Shown in pieces: positions 18,029-26,614 of a stretch of 64,000 bases of DNA. The notes under the pieces are model-generated. The model had not been told where the DNA came from. It did no database searches and was given only the letters and a program-made list of their open reading frames with translations. The stretch is from Chromobacterium haemolyticum (GTDB lineage Bacteria; Pseudomonadota; Gammaproteobacteria; Burkholderiales; Chromobacteriaceae). The stretch spans positions 62,001-126,000 of the forward strand of contig NZ_MUKU01000009.1 in assembly GCF_002081825.1 (NCBI RefSeq), given 5' to 3'. The position numbers were made by a program, and so were the translations under genes. Each line of letters opens with the position of its first letter. Positions within the stretch are counted from its first letter, which is position 1.

Positions 18029-18427
18029 TCAGCCGGGGCAAAGGGTTTCCTGCAAATGTCGCCAGCGCGGCGCCCCGGCCTCATCGTGTTCAAACACCGC
18101 GGTGGCAAGCCGCAGGCTGCTTAACCAGCCGCCCTGATATTGCGCTTCGCGATAAGCCACCGTCGCGCCGCCGGCGTGCCTGTCCAGCAGCGCCAGTTGA
18201 TCCACCACGATCTCCAGGCCTGGCTTGCCGCCGCCGGCTGCGGCGAACAGCCGCCGCAGCGCGTCTAGGTCCAATGGCGCGCCGCTGGGCGCCACCATGG
18301 TGAAGCGCGGCGAGAAACGCGCCATCAAGGCCGCCAGCGCGGCAGCGTCCACCGGGCCGGCAAACCATTGCCGGATGGCGATATGCGCGGCAATCACTTC
18401 TTCGAAATAAGGATTTTGGTCGGTCAT
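18029..18427 (-). CDS. NTF2-like (SnoaL/DUF4440-type) small protein
   Basis: The product is 132 residues (MTDQNPYFEEVIAAHIAIRQ...). It looks like the NTF2-like alpha+beta cone fold: an N-terminal helix followed by FSPRFTMVAPSGAPLDLDALRRLF and a C-terminal strand RWRHLQETLCPG. Such proteins bind small ligands or act as simple isomerases. Its ATG overlaps the stop of the DHA2 exporter gene, so the two are translationally coupled, possibly for handling a compound that is also exported. A much longer frame through this position is spurious. Confidence 0.75.
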   Translation of the reverse strand: MTDQNPYFEEVIAAHIAIRQWFAGPVDAAALAALMARFSPRFTMVAPSGAPLDLDALRRLFAAAGGGKPGLEIVVDQLALLDRHAGGATVAYREAQYQGGWLSSLRLATAVFEHDEAGAPRWRHLQETLCPG

Positions 18428-19818
18428 GACGTTTTCTCTGAGTGGGGGCGCCGCAGCAGGGCCAGCACAGTCGGGGTGTGGATGCGCAGCACGAAAACCG
18501 CCGGCGCCAGGGTCAGGCCGGCGGCGATGAAGAAACAGGCTTGGTAGACCTGGGCGGTGGCCGCCGGCGCGCCGCTGTAATGAGTCAGCGCGTTCAGCAG
18601 CAGGCTGATCACGGCCACGCCCAGGCCGAAACTGAACTGGCGGTTGATGTTCCACAGCGCGCTGGCCTGCCGCAGTTCCGGTTCCGCGACATCCAGAAAA
18701 GCCGCGCTTTGCGCCGCGCTGCTGCACAGGCTGCCGCCGAAGCCCATCAAGGCGTAAGCGGCGATCAGCGGCACCGGCGCGCTGGCGCCCAAGGCCAGCG
18801 CAACGATGCCGGCGCTCTGGAACAGCATGCCCAGCAGCAGCAGGGGCTTGGGGCCGCCATGGTTGAAACGGCCGCGGGTCAGGCTGATCGCCAGCGCGGA
18901 GGCCAGCGCCCAGGGCAGCATCAGGCCGCCGGCTGCGGCGGCGCTCAGCTTGAGCACCTCTTGCAGATAGAGCATGGCCGCCAGGCTGACGCCCATGAAC
19001 ACGCCGGGGACGAACAGATACACCAGCATGGCGGTGCGCAGCAGGCGCCCGCGCAACAGCGTCAGCTTCAGCGCCGGCTCGGCCTTGCCGGCGGCCGCCT
19101 GCGCGTAGCCGGCCAGCGCGGCGGCGGCCAATAACAGCGCGGCGAGCCCCCACGCCAGATGGCCGCTTTCGCCCAGCCAGGTCAAAGCCAGCAGCAGCGA
19201 GGCCATGCCGACGGCCAGCAAAGTCAGGCCGGACAGGTCCAGCGCCCCGCCCCGCGCCGGGGTCCGGTCTTCCGGCAGCCAGCGCGCCGCCAGCCATAGC
19301 GTCAGCAGGGCCAGCGGCACGCTGGCCAACAAGACCCAACGCCAGGACAAGGCGTCCACGATCACCCCGCCCAGCGCCGGCGACAGCGCCGGCACGATCA
19401 GCGCCACGCCCATGATCAGGGCGGTGAGCCGGGCGCGGAGCGCCGGCGGATAATGCCGGTAAACCATGGCCTGACCCACCGGGATCAGCAGGCCGCCGCC
19501 CAGGCCCTGCAGCGCGCGCCAGCCTATCAGCGCTTCGATGGACGGGGCCGCGCCCGCCAGCGCGGCCCCGGCGAGAAACAACGCCAGCGATCCCAGCAGC
19601 ACCCGCCGCTCGTCGTAAGCGCCGGCCAGCCACGTGCTGAGCGGAATCACCAGAGTCAGGCCCAGCATATAGGCGTTGCCCACCCAGGCCAGCTGCGCCA
19701 GCGACGCGCCCAGGCCGCGGCCGATGTCCGGATAGGCGACGCTGGCGATAAACATATTGATCAGGTCCAGCGCAAAGCCGAGCAGGTACACCAGGGTCAG
19801 TTTCGAACGAAGCGACAT
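18424..19818 (-). CDS. MFS exporter of the DHA2 (EmrB/QacA) type
   Basis: The 464-residue, roughly 14-TM transporter has DHA2 signatures: GNAYMLGLTLVIPLSTWLAG (motif A region), WRALQGLGGGLLIPVGQAMV (motif C-like) and a long second half. The family exports toxic organic compounds by proton antiport. It starts at 19818 and is divergent from a LysR-type regulator across a 109-bp region with a perfect palindrome. It is coupled to the downstream NTF2-like gene. Confidence 0.9.
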   Translation of the reverse strand: MSLRSKLTLVYLLGFALDLINMFIASVAYPDIGRGLGASLAQLAWVGNAYMLGLTLVIPLSTWLAGAYDERRVLLGSLALFLAGAALAGAAPSIEALIGWRALQGLGGGLLIPVGQAMVYRHYPPALRARLTALIMGVALIVPALSPALGGVIVDALSWRWVLLASVPLALLTLWLAARWLPEDRTPARGGALDLSGLTLLAVGMASLLLALTWLGESGHLAWGLAALLLAAAALAGYAQAAAGKAEPALKLTLLRGRLLRTAMLVYLFVPGVFMGVSLAAMLYLQEVLKLSAAAAGGLMLPWALASALAISLTRGRFNHGGPKPLLLLGMLFQSAGIVALALGASAPVPLIAAYALMGFGGSLCSSAAQSAAFLDVAEPELRQASALWNINRQFSFGLGVAVISLLLNALTHYSGAPAATAQVYQACFFIAAGLTLAPAVFVLRIHTPTVLALLRRPHSEKTS

Positions 19819-19893
19819 CGGCGCTCTCCACGGTAAAGCGGCCGAGTATAGACAGAGGGCGGCGCTGGAAATAGCGGCCGCCGCCGGCTAAAC

Positions 19894-19912
19894 TGTCAAA
19901 ATATTTTTGACA
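19894..19912. promoter_or_regulatory. Candidate LysR operator TGTCAAAA-TAT-TTTTGACA
   Basis: A perfect 8-bp inverted repeat with a 3-bp centre fits the T-N11-A LysR box. It lies in the divergent region between the DHA2 exporter and the LysR gene. It overlaps a possible TTG start at 19907 and therefore supports the later GTG start at 19928 for the regulator. Confidence 0.65.
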
Positions 19913-19927
19913 ATAACAGGCGATGCC

Positions 19928-20830
19928 GTGGTCAGTCTGGATCGTTTTGAAACCTTCAAGGCCGTGGCGGACGCCGGCTCCTTCACCGCCGCTGCCACCG
20001 CGCTGGGCCAGACCCGCGCCGTGGTCAGCTTCAACATCAAGCGCCTGGAGCAGGAAATCGGCGTCGCGCTCTTGATCCGCAATACCCGCAGCCTGGCGCT
20101 GACCGACGCCGGCGCGCGTTTTTACCAACGCTGCGCCGACATGCTGGAGCAGGCGCGGCTGGCGATAGACGACGCCCGCGCCGAACACGGCGAGCTCAGC
20201 GGCGCGCTGCGCGTCACCGCCACGCTGGAATATGGCTTGGCCAGGATAGCGCCGGCGATCGAAACCTTCGCCCTGCGCCACCCGGCGCTGCAACTGCAGT
20301 TGTCCACCTCCTCGCTGCACGCCGATCTGATCGCCGAACGCTTCGACGTCGCCATCCGCCTGGGCCGCCTGCCGGAAACCGATCTGCACGCGGTGCCGCT
20401 GGCCCAGTTCGATATTTTCCCGGTGGCGGCGCCGGCCCTGCTCGCGCAGCGGACGGATGGGGACGTCCGCGACCTGGCCGCGCTGAGCCGGCTGCCCTGG
20501 CTGGGACACAGCCGGCTCAAGCACGCCCAGCCCTGGCCGGTGGACACGCCGGACGGCGGCCAAGAAGCCTGGCGCCAGCATGGCCAGCCGCGGCTGAGTT
20601 CGGACAGCGCGTCCATCCTGCGCGCCTACGCGCTGGCCGGCCTAGGCGTCGCCCTGCTGCCGGACTGGCTGGTCAAGGCCGATCTGCAAGCCGGCCGGCT
20701 TTGTCGGCTGCTGCCCGATCACGGCTTTCCGCAGCAAGGCATCCACGCGCTCTACCCGCGCACCCGCCATGTGCCGGCCAAGGTGCGGGCCTTCATCGAT
20801 TTTTTGCGCGAGCGCGAGACGGCGGGCTAA
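19928..20830 (+). CDS. LysR-family transcriptional regulator
   Basis: The product is 300 residues. The N-terminal helix-turn-helix (RFETFKAVADAGSFTAAATALGQTRAVVS in two stretches, residues 5-19 and 20-34) is followed by the linker helix and a LysR substrate-binding domain (DVAIRLGRLPETDLHAVPLA; GLGVALLPDWLV). I chose GTG at 19928 (MVSLDRFETF) because the upstream TTG lies inside the palindromic operator and extends beyond the family's usual start. It probably regulates the divergent DHA2 exporter. Confidence 0.88.
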   Translation: MVSLDRFETFKAVADAGSFTAAATALGQTRAVVSFNIKRLEQEIGVALLIRNTRSLALTDAGARFYQRCADMLEQARLAIDDARAEHGELSGALRVTATLEYGLARIAPAIETFALRHPALQLQLSTSSLHADLIAERFDVAIRLGRLPETDLHAVPLAQFDIFPVAAPALLAQRTDGDVRDLAALSRLPWLGHSRLKHAQPWPVDTPDGGQEAWRQHGQPRLSSDSASILRAYALAGLGVALLPDWLVKADLQAGRLCRLLPDHGFPQQGIHALYPRTRHVPAKVRAFIDFLRERETAG

Positions 20831-20959
20831 CGCCGCCCTCGATTATCCCGGTCATTGCCAGCGGCGCGGACGCCGCGTCCACGCAGGCCTGCGCTGAACG
20901 GTGGGCAAAGCCGCGGCCTTGATGCAAAATATGCGCTTCACCCCCAATAAGCCACTCGA

Positions 20960-21205
20960 ATGTCCTATCTCCGCGCCGCCTCGCTCCTGCCCGCCCTCTT
21001 GCTCTTGTCCGAATGCTGTCTGGCCGACGTGGGCAGCATGGGCGAAAACATGCTCAATATGGCGCTGTTCGCCATCGCATTCTGGCTGGCACTGACTTGC
21101 TTGGTGTTCTGGAAGCTGCGCCGGCACACGGCCGGAGCCCAGTTCGGCTTCACTCTATTGTTTCTGCTGCTTCCCCTTTTGTGGGTGGTGAGCATGGGGC
21201 GCTGA
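20960..21205 (+). CDS. Small two-helix membrane protein, unknown function
   Basis: The 81-residue product has an N-terminal signal-like segment (LLPALLLLSECCLA), a short polar stretch, a TM helix (ALFAIAFWLALTCLVFW), a basic loop KLRRHTAGAQ and a second TM helix (LLFLLLPLLWVV). Hydrophobic periodicity and the positive-inside loop support a real gene. SECC resembles a lipobox loosely but lacks the usual LAxC pattern. No recognised family and no operon partner. Confidence 0.5.
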   Translation: MSYLRAASLLPALLLLSECCLADVGSMGENMLNMALFAIAFWLALTCLVFWKLRRHTAGAQFGFTLLFLLLPLLWVVSMGR

Positions 21206-21590
21206 TCCGCCGCCCATATCCAAAGTTTCATTAGGAAATGAGCGCCTAGAAACAGCTCACACCCCTTCCGTTTGGACCAATTTCCAGATACCTCGAATCC
21301 GCTTCGCGGATGATGATTTAGGGCCGGTTCCGCCCGGCAAACGGAAAGGGAGATTTGCGCGGCCAAATCTCCCTTTACCCTAAAGGCCGCCCTGCAAGCC
21401 TGGCCTACGGCTTCCCGCCGGGACCCGTCAGGCCCGAGGCGCGGCTGAACTCGCAGCGCGCTAACGTCGCGCTGCTCGAACAAGCAGCCGCTTAAGACCT
21501 CGGGCCTGCCACCCGACGGCAGGCTTGAAGGGAGTTTGGGTGCCTCGAATACGCGGTTTCCTGCGTATCAAATAGATCGTGAACAGCTTA
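21206..21590. other. Highly structured intergenic region with nested inverted repeats
   Basis: This 385-bp gap contains a perfect 13-bp hairpin (AAAGGGAGATTTG at 21345-21357 with CAAATCTCCCTTT at 21364-21376). A larger repeat pairs CCCTTCCGTTTG (about 21264) with CAAACGGAAAGGG (about 21338-21350). A long-range pair joins GGCCCGAGG (21431-21439) and CCTCGGGCC (21498-21506). CCTCGAATCCGC near 21293 is echoed by CCTCGAATACGC near 21543. No convincing ORF. It could be a structured RNA, a double terminator or a mobile-element remnant. Confidence 0.5.
21574..21590. repeat. Solitary MITE end next to frdD stop
   Basis: On the minus strand the frdD stop TAA is followed by TAAGCTGTTCACGATCT. This is the terminal repeat (A[A/G]CCTGTTCACGATCT) of the element family preceded by its TAAG flank. 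The rest of the element is absent. Confidence 0.55.
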
Positions 21591-21956
21591 TTAGAACCCC
21601 ATCGCCAGCAACAGCCCCGCCGCCGCCAGCGTGCCCAGCGCCGCCACCCCATAGGTGCAGGCCTTGGCCAGCGGCCCGCCGTGGACGCCGACATCGTGCA
21701 GGCTGTGGTAGATGCGGTGCGCCGCGTGCCACAGCAGCAGGGCGATCAGGCCGAACAGCAGCGCCTTGCCGATCAGGCTTTGCGCCAGCGCCTGCAGCGT
21801 GGCGTAATCGGCGGCGCCGTCCGGCAGCCAGCCCAGCGGCGCGGCGATGCCGGTGATGAACACCAGCATCGGCCCGAACAAGGCGGCCAGCATGCCGCCG
21901 GCGCCAAACAAGCCCCAGAAGATGGGCGCGTGAGAACGTTTCAATCCCGGTTTCAT
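21591..21956 (-). CDS. frdD: Fumarate reductase membrane anchor subunit D
   Basis: The 121-residue product has three TM helices (GLFGAGGMLAALFGPMLVF, IGKALLFGLIALLLW, TYGVAALGTLAAAGLLL) and the conserved HAAHRIYHSLHD at the quinone/cytoplasmic side, as in E. coli FrdD. With FrdC it anchors the FrdAB catalytic domain to the inner membrane and delivers electrons from menaquinol. Its start overlaps the frdC stop (ATGA). It is the last gene of frdABCD. Confidence 0.92.
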   Translation of the reverse strand: MKPGLKRSHAPIFWGLFGAGGMLAALFGPMLVFITGIAAPLGWLPDGAADYATLQALAQSLIGKALLFGLIALLLWHAAHRIYHSLHDVGVHGGPLAKACTYGVAALGTLAAAGLLLAMGF

Positions 21957-22351
21957 GCCGTCATCCCCCATACCAGCATCAAGAGCGCGGCGCTGCACAC
22001 CACGGCGGCGGCCAGGCCGCCGGCGGTGACGGCCAGCGCGGACACTCGCCGTCCGGCCAGCGTCAGCGGCGGCAGCGTGCGCGGCATGATCTTGAACCAG
22101 GTGTAGCTGTGGTAGACCATCATGAGCAGCGCCGCCGCGTGCAGCAACAGGGCCGGCGCGCTTTGCAGCGCGGCGACAAAGCCGTTCCAGGCCGCCTCGC
22201 CCTGGCTCAGCCGCCACAGCCCGCACAGCAGGGTCAGCGCGTAGCCGGCGACGAAGAGCGCCGTGCCTTCGTGCACCATGTACTCGATGAAGTAAGGATT
22301 CTTGCGCCACCAGCCTTCCATTGGCCGGACATACGGTTTGCGCTTGCTCAT
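21953..22351 (-). CDS. frdC: Fumarate reductase membrane anchor subunit C
   Basis: The 132-residue product begins MSKRKPYVRPM, almost the same as E. coli FrdC. The functional Glu equivalent to FrdC Glu29 is retained (MVHEGTALF). Three TM helices follow. This is the E. coli-type anchor without haem, using low-potential quinones. Both junctions (with frdB and frdD) are 4-bp overlaps. Confidence 0.93.
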   Translation of the reverse strand: MSKRKPYVRPMEGWWRKNPYFIEYMVHEGTALFVAGYALTLLCGLWRLSQGEAAWNGFVAALQSAPALLLHAAALLMMVYHSYTWFKIMPRTLPPLTLAGRRVSALAVTAGGLAAAVVCSAALLMLVWGMTA

Positions 22352-23109
22352 TTGCACTTCCCCTTGGGCCGGGCGAAGCGCAGGAAGTAATCCCTGGCCA
22401 CCGCCGTCTTGTTGAGGTTCACCGCATTGGCCGGGTCCACCATTTTGGGGCAGACCTCGGAGCAATAGCCCACCGCGGTGCAGTTGAACACACCCTCCTG
22501 CGCGGCCAGCAGTTCCATCCGCTCTTCGGCCGCGCCGTCGCGTGTGTCCATGTTGTAGCGGTGCAGCAGCGCGATGGCGCCGGGCCCCAGAAACTTGTCG
22601 TCCAAGCCGTATTGCGGGCAGGCGGCGTAGCACAGCAGGCAGTTGATGCAGCTGCTGAACTGGGCGTACCAATCCATCTGCGCCGGGGTTTGCAGGTATT
22701 CGCCGTCGGACAGCGGCTTGTCTTCCTTGGGCACGATATAGGGCTGAATGCTTTCCAGCTTGGCGATGAAGTCGTCCAGCACCACCACCAGATCGCGCTC
22801 TATCGGGAAGTGGTTCAGCGCCTCGATGCGCACCACGTCCGGGTAGTCGCGCAGAAAGGTCTTGCAGGCCAGCTTGGGCACGCCGTTCACCATCATGCCG
22901 CAGCTGCCGCAAATCGCCTGGCGACAGGACCAGCGGAAAGCCAGGCCGCCGTCCAGGTAGTCGCGGATGTATTGCAGCGCCTGCAACACCGACATGTCGT
23001 CGCGGTACGGCACTTCAAAGCTTTGCAGCCACGGCTCCTTGTCCTGCTCCGGCCGGTAGCGCATCACGGCTATGGTCTTGGTCTGTTCCGTCATAGTCTG
23101 TTCGCTCAT
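22348..23109 (-). CDS. frdB: Fumarate reductase iron-sulfur subunit
   Basis: The 253-residue product has a plant-type ferredoxin domain (CRQAICGSCGMMVNG...LAC for the 2Fe-2S cluster) and a C-terminal domain with CINCLLCYAACP and CTAVGYCSEVCP for the 4Fe-4S and 3Fe-4S clusters. It passes electrons from the membrane quinol to FrdA. It starts at 23109 (MSEQTMTEQTKT), overlapping the frdA stop by 4 bp. Confidence 0.94.
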   Translation of the reverse strand: MSEQTMTEQTKTIAVMRYRPEQDKEPWLQSFEVPYRDDMSVLQALQYIRDYLDGGLAFRWSCRQAICGSCGMMVNGVPKLACKTFLRDYPDVVRIEALNHFPIERDLVVVLDDFIAKLESIQPYIVPKEDKPLSDGEYLQTPAQMDWYAQFSSCINCLLCYAACPQYGLDDKFLGPGAIALLHRYNMDTRDGAAEERMELLAAQEGVFNCTAVGYCSEVCPKMVDPANAVNLNKTAVARDYFLRFARPKGKCK

Positions 23110-24890
23110 GCCTTGCCCTCCTTGGCCGCGGCTTCCGCCGCCAGGCCGGCGGCGCCGTAGGCGCGCACCGCCGGCTGCGATTTGGTGATCTTCACCGCGC
23201 CGTAGTCTATGCGCGGCGCGTCCGCGCCCTGGTAGACGGCGAGGCTGTGCTTGAGGAAGTTGACGTCGTCGCGTTGCTCGCAACCGTCCAGCCGCTGGTG
23301 GGCGCCGCGCGATTCGCGGCGTTGCAGCGCGGAATGCGCCATCGCCTCGGCCACGTCCAACTGGTAGCCCAGTTCGATGGCCAACAGCCAGTCGCTGTTC
23401 CAGACGCTGGATTTGTCTTCCACGTGCACGTTGCGGAAGCGCTGCTTCAGCTCCGCCAGCTTGTCGCAAGTGGCCTGCATCGAGGCTTCCAAACGGTAGA
23501 TGCCGCAGCCGGCTTCCATGGTTTCCGCCATTTCGCGGCGCAGTTCGGCGATGCGTTCGCCGCCTTCGCGCGCGCGCAGCGCGTGGAGGCGGGCCTCGGC
23601 GGCCTCGGCCTGCTTTTGCAGCGCTTCGCGCCTCGCCGGACGGCGTGATCGCGCGCAGCGGGCGGCCTCCTCGCCGGCCACTTTGCCGAACACCGACAGC
23701 TCCGCCAATGAGTTGGAGCCCAGGCGGTTGGCGCCGTGAATGCCCACGCTGGAGCATTCGCCGGCGGCGAACAGGCCGGGTATGGGCGCGGCGCAGCGGC
23801 CGTCCACCAGGATGCCGCCCATGGTGTAGTGCACCGCCGGCCTAACCGGAATCGGCGCCTTGGCCGGGTCTATGCCCAGGAATTCCTCGGCCAGCTCGCA
23901 GATTTGCGGCAGCCGTTCGCGCAGCTTGGCATGCCCCAGGTGGCGCAGGTCCAGATACACCGCGGAGCCCCAAGGGCCTTCCACGGTGCGGCCCTGTTGC
24001 TGCTCGTACCAGAAGGCCTGGCTCAGGCGGTCGCGCGGGCCCAGTTCCATGAATTTATTGCGAGGTTTGTCCTCCGCCGGCCCCAGGCCGTAGTCCTGCA
24101 GATAACGGTAGCCGTCCTTGTTGACCAGCAGCCCGCCTTCGCCGCGGCAGGCCTCGGTGAACAACAGGCCGGTGCCGGGCATGCAGGTGGGATGATATTG
24201 GACGAACTCCATATCGCGCAGCGGCACGCCGTGGCGGTAGGCCAGCGCCATGCCGTCGCCGGTGACGATGCCACCGTTGGTGTTCTCGCGGAACACCCGG
24301 CCGGCGCCGCCGGTGGCCATCACCACCGCGCCGGCTTCGATCAGCAGGCTGTCGCCGCTGGCGATGTCGATGGCCAGCACGCCGCGCGCCTCGCCATCTT
24401 CCACGATCAGGTCGGCGCAGAAGTATTCGTCGAAGCGGCGGATGGATGGGAAGCGGATGGAGGTCTGGAACAGGGTGTGCAGCATGTGGAAGCCGGTTTT
24501 GTCGGCGGCGAACCAGGTGCGTTCAATCTTCATGCCGCCGAAGGCGCGCACATTGACGCTGCCGTCCTCCTTGCGGCTCCACGGGCAGCCCCAGTGTTCC
24601 AGCTGCACCATTTCCTCCGGGCATTGGGCCACGAAGTATTCCACCACGTCCTGCTCGCACAGCCAGTCGCCGCCGGACACGGTATCGTTGAAATGGGCGT
24701 CGAAGCTGTCATGCGCCTGTTTGACCCCGGCGGAGCCGCCTTCGGCCGCCACCGTGTGGCTGCGCATCGGGTAAACCTTGGACACCAGCGCGATGCGCAG
24801 GTCCGGGTCCGCCTGGGCGGCGGCGATGGCGGCGCGCAAGCCCGCGCCCCCCGCTCCCACGATCACAATGTCTGCTTGGTAAGTTTCCAC
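23106..24890 (-). CDS. frdA: Fumarate reductase flavoprotein subunit
   Basis: The 594-residue product has the FAD-binding motif VGAGGAGLRAA, the covalent-FAD His in RSHTVAAEGG, active-site segments YHPTCMPGTG, EACRGEGG (catalytic Arg) and RPAVHYTMGG, and SLAELSVFGKVAG. It reduces fumarate to succinate as terminal acceptor in anaerobic respiration. The start is GTG (24890), with AGGA 7 bp upstream. Gene order frdA-B-C-D preceded by dcuB couples fumarate uptake to its reduction. Frd rather than Sdh is indicated by the FrdC/FrdD-type anchors and by dcuB. Confidence 0.94.
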   Translation of the reverse strand: METYQADIVIVGAGGAGLRAAIAAAQADPDLRIALVSKVYPMRSHTVAAEGGSAGVKQAHDSFDAHFNDTVSGGDWLCEQDVVEYFVAQCPEEMVQLEHWGCPWSRKEDGSVNVRAFGGMKIERTWFAADKTGFHMLHTLFQTSIRFPSIRRFDEYFCADLIVEDGEARGVLAIDIASGDSLLIEAGAVVMATGGAGRVFRENTNGGIVTGDGMALAYRHGVPLRDMEFVQYHPTCMPGTGLLFTEACRGEGGLLVNKDGYRYLQDYGLGPAEDKPRNKFMELGPRDRLSQAFWYEQQQGRTVEGPWGSAVYLDLRHLGHAKLRERLPQICELAEEFLGIDPAKAPIPVRPAVHYTMGGILVDGRCAAPIPGLFAAGECSSVGIHGANRLGSNSLAELSVFGKVAGEEAARCARSRRPARREALQKQAEAAEARLHALRAREGGERIAELRREMAETMEAGCGIYRLEASMQATCDKLAELKQRFRNVHVEDKSSVWNSDWLLAIELGYQLDVAEAMAHSALQRRESRGAHQRLDGCEQRDDVNFLKHSLAVYQGADAPRIDYGAVKITKSQPAVRAYGAAGLAAEAAAKEGKA

Positions 24891-24903
24891 AAGCTTTCCT
24901 CAC

Positions 24904-26250
24904 TTAGAAGTACAAATGCGTCAATCCGTACGCCGCCAGCGTGGACACCCCCACCCCTATCAGCCCCGGCATCATGAAGCTGTGGTTGAGCAGGTATTTG
25001 CCGATGCGGGTGGTGCCGCTGCGGTCCATATTGATGGCCGCCAGGTCGCTGGGATAAAAGGCGAAGAAGAAATAGGCGTAGCAGGAGGGCATGATGGCCA
25101 GCAGCTGGTGCGGGCTCAGGCCCAGGGCCAGACCGAAGGGCACCATGATGGTGAGCGTGGCGGCCTGGCTCTTGACGAAGGCGGACACGGCGAACATCGC
25201 CAGCGCGAAGGTCCACGGCGCGTAGGCCACCATGGCCTTGATATTGGCCACCAGCAGCGGCTCGTTGGCCTTGACGAAGGTGTCGCTCATCCAGGCGATG
25301 CCGAAGATGGACACCACGGCGATCATGCCGGCGGTGAACACCTCGGAACGGGCGATCACCGCGGCCTTGGCGTTGGAACGGAACAGGATGAAGGCGCCGA
25401 AGGCCAGCATCACGAACTGCACCACCGTGGTCATGGGCACCGGCTTGCCCTGGCTGACCGGCAGCCATTGCGGAAACAGCGCCAGCAGCACGATGACCAA
25501 GATGCCGGAGAAGAACAGCGCCACCGATTGCCGCGCCGCCGCCGGCAGGGTCTTGTCCAGGGTGGTGACGGATTTTTCCACCGAGGCGCGGAAATCCGGG
25601 TCTTGCATCCGGGCCAGGAATTCCGGATCGCGGTCCAGCTCCACGCCGCGGCGCAGGCTCCAGCAGGCGGCGGCCAGCACGCCCAGCAGGCCGGACGGCG
25701 CGGTCACCATCAGGATTTGCCACAGGGTCAGCGGCTGACCGCTATGGGCGGTCATCGCCAGCAGCGAGGTCACCGCCGCCGCCGCCGGGCTGGCGGTAAT
25801 ACCCATCTGCGAGGCCACGCTGGCCATGGCCATCGGCCGTTCCGGGCGGATGCGGGTTTTCAGAGAAACGTCGGCGATCACCGGCAGCAGCGAATACACC
25901 GCGTGACCAGTGCCCACGCACATGGTGAGCAGGAAGGTGGACAGCGGCGCCAGGAAGGTGATTTGCTGCGGATGCCGGCGCATCAACCGCTCCGCCTGCT
26001 GCACCAGGAAGTCCAGCCCGCCGGCCACTTGCAGCGTGGCCGAGGCGGTGACCACCGCCAGGATGATCAGCATCACGGTGATGGGCGGCTCCGCCGGCGC
26101 CACGCGGAACACGAAACACAGCACCGCCACGCCCAGCCCGCCTATCATGCCCAGGGCCACGCCGCCGCGGCGTATGCCCATCAGTATCGCTGTCAGCAAC
26201 AGCGCGAATTGTATCCAGAAAATCCACATGATCTTGTCCCTATTAGCCAT
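24904..26250 (-). CDS. dcuB: Anaerobic C4-dicarboxylate (fumarate/succinate) antiporter, DcuA/DcuB family
   Basis: The 448-residue inner-membrane carrier has about 12 hydrophobic segments. Family motifs are LQVAGGLDFLVQQAERLMR, TMCVGTGHAVYSLLPVI, GITASPAAAAVTSLLA and the C-terminal PFGLALGLSPHQLLAIMPSC. It exchanges external fumarate for succinate during fumarate respiration. It ends 13 bp before frdA, so it is the first gene of a dcuB-frdABCD operon. I cannot separate DcuA from DcuB with certainty; context favours DcuB. Confidence 0.9.
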   Translation of the reverse strand: MANRDKIMWIFWIQFALLLTAILMGIRRGGVALGMIGGLGVAVLCFVFRVAPAEPPITVMLIILAVVTASATLQVAGGLDFLVQQAERLMRRHPQQITFLAPLSTFLLTMCVGTGHAVYSLLPVIADVSLKTRIRPERPMAMASVASQMGITASPAAAAVTSLLAMTAHSGQPLTLWQILMVTAPSGLLGVLAAACWSLRRGVELDRDPEFLARMQDPDFRASVEKSVTTLDKTLPAAARQSVALFFSGILVIVLLALFPQWLPVSQGKPVPMTTVVQFVMLAFGAFILFRSNAKAAVIARSEVFTAGMIAVVSIFGIAWMSDTFVKANEPLLVANIKAMVAYAPWTFALAMFAVSAFVKSQAATLTIMVPFGLALGLSPHQLLAIMPSCYAYFFFAFYPSDLAAINMDRSGTTRIGKYLLNHSFMMPGLIGVGVSTLAAYGLTHLYF

Positions 26251-26469
26251 TGTTTTCCGCTGTTATAGGGGATTAACAGCTTCTGCTAATAGACCTTGAT
26301 CAAGTCCGGCTCACAACGATTTCAAAACAGACCATTGGCATTGAACGCAGCCTGTATTCCAAGGCTTCCCGCCTGCTCTACCAACCTTGATAACAGCTAA
26401 GCAAGATATTCCGCATAGCTAAAACAGGCGACATGCGGCTCGCGCATGTGCAACCGACCACAAGAGCTT
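26251..26469. other. Upstream region of the dcuB-frd operon
   Basis: This stretch must contain the operon promoter (minus strand). TTGATCAA-like words occur at about 26299 and 26387 (TTGATAACAGCTAA), but neither fits the FNR consensus TTGAT-N4-ATCAA well. I see no ORF. Confidence 0.35.
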
Positions 26470-26614
26470 AGAAGCTGTTTACGATCTCGCGAGCAAGAGC
26501 GAGACAAGGCGAAAACCGCTGAGAAAGCGGAATGTACATGTGGTATATGAGCATTTCGAGGGCGTATTCACCGTGTCAAGTTCCACAACGCGCAGCAGAT
26601 CGTGAACAGGTTCT
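26470..26614. mobile_element. MITE-like element, full length
   Basis: The ends are AGAAGCTGTTTACGATCTCG and AGATCGTGAACAGGTTCT in inverted orientation. The flanks are CTTAG (26467-26471) and CTCAG (26613-26617). The left arm contains GCGAGCAAGAGCGAGACAAGG and the core has TGTACATGTGGTATATGAGC. The right flank supplies the TGA stop of the GNAT gene on the minus strand. Confidence 0.85.

Noticed and set aside
18431-20581. Very long minus-strand frame (850 residues) through the DHA2 exporter and LysR region
   Set aside because: Only the last 132 residues form the NTF2-like protein; the rest is antisense to LysR and out of frame with the exporter, with Arg/Ala/Gly-rich low-complexity sequence.
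23736-24977. 413-residue plus-strand frame opposite frdA
   Set aside because: Antisense to frdA, composition typical of a shadow frame.
26295-26400. FNR boxes upstream of dcuB-frd
   Set aside because: TTGATCAA and TTGATAACAGCTAA occur, but neither matches TTGAT-N4-ATCAA closely enough to call, although oxygen control of this operon is expected.
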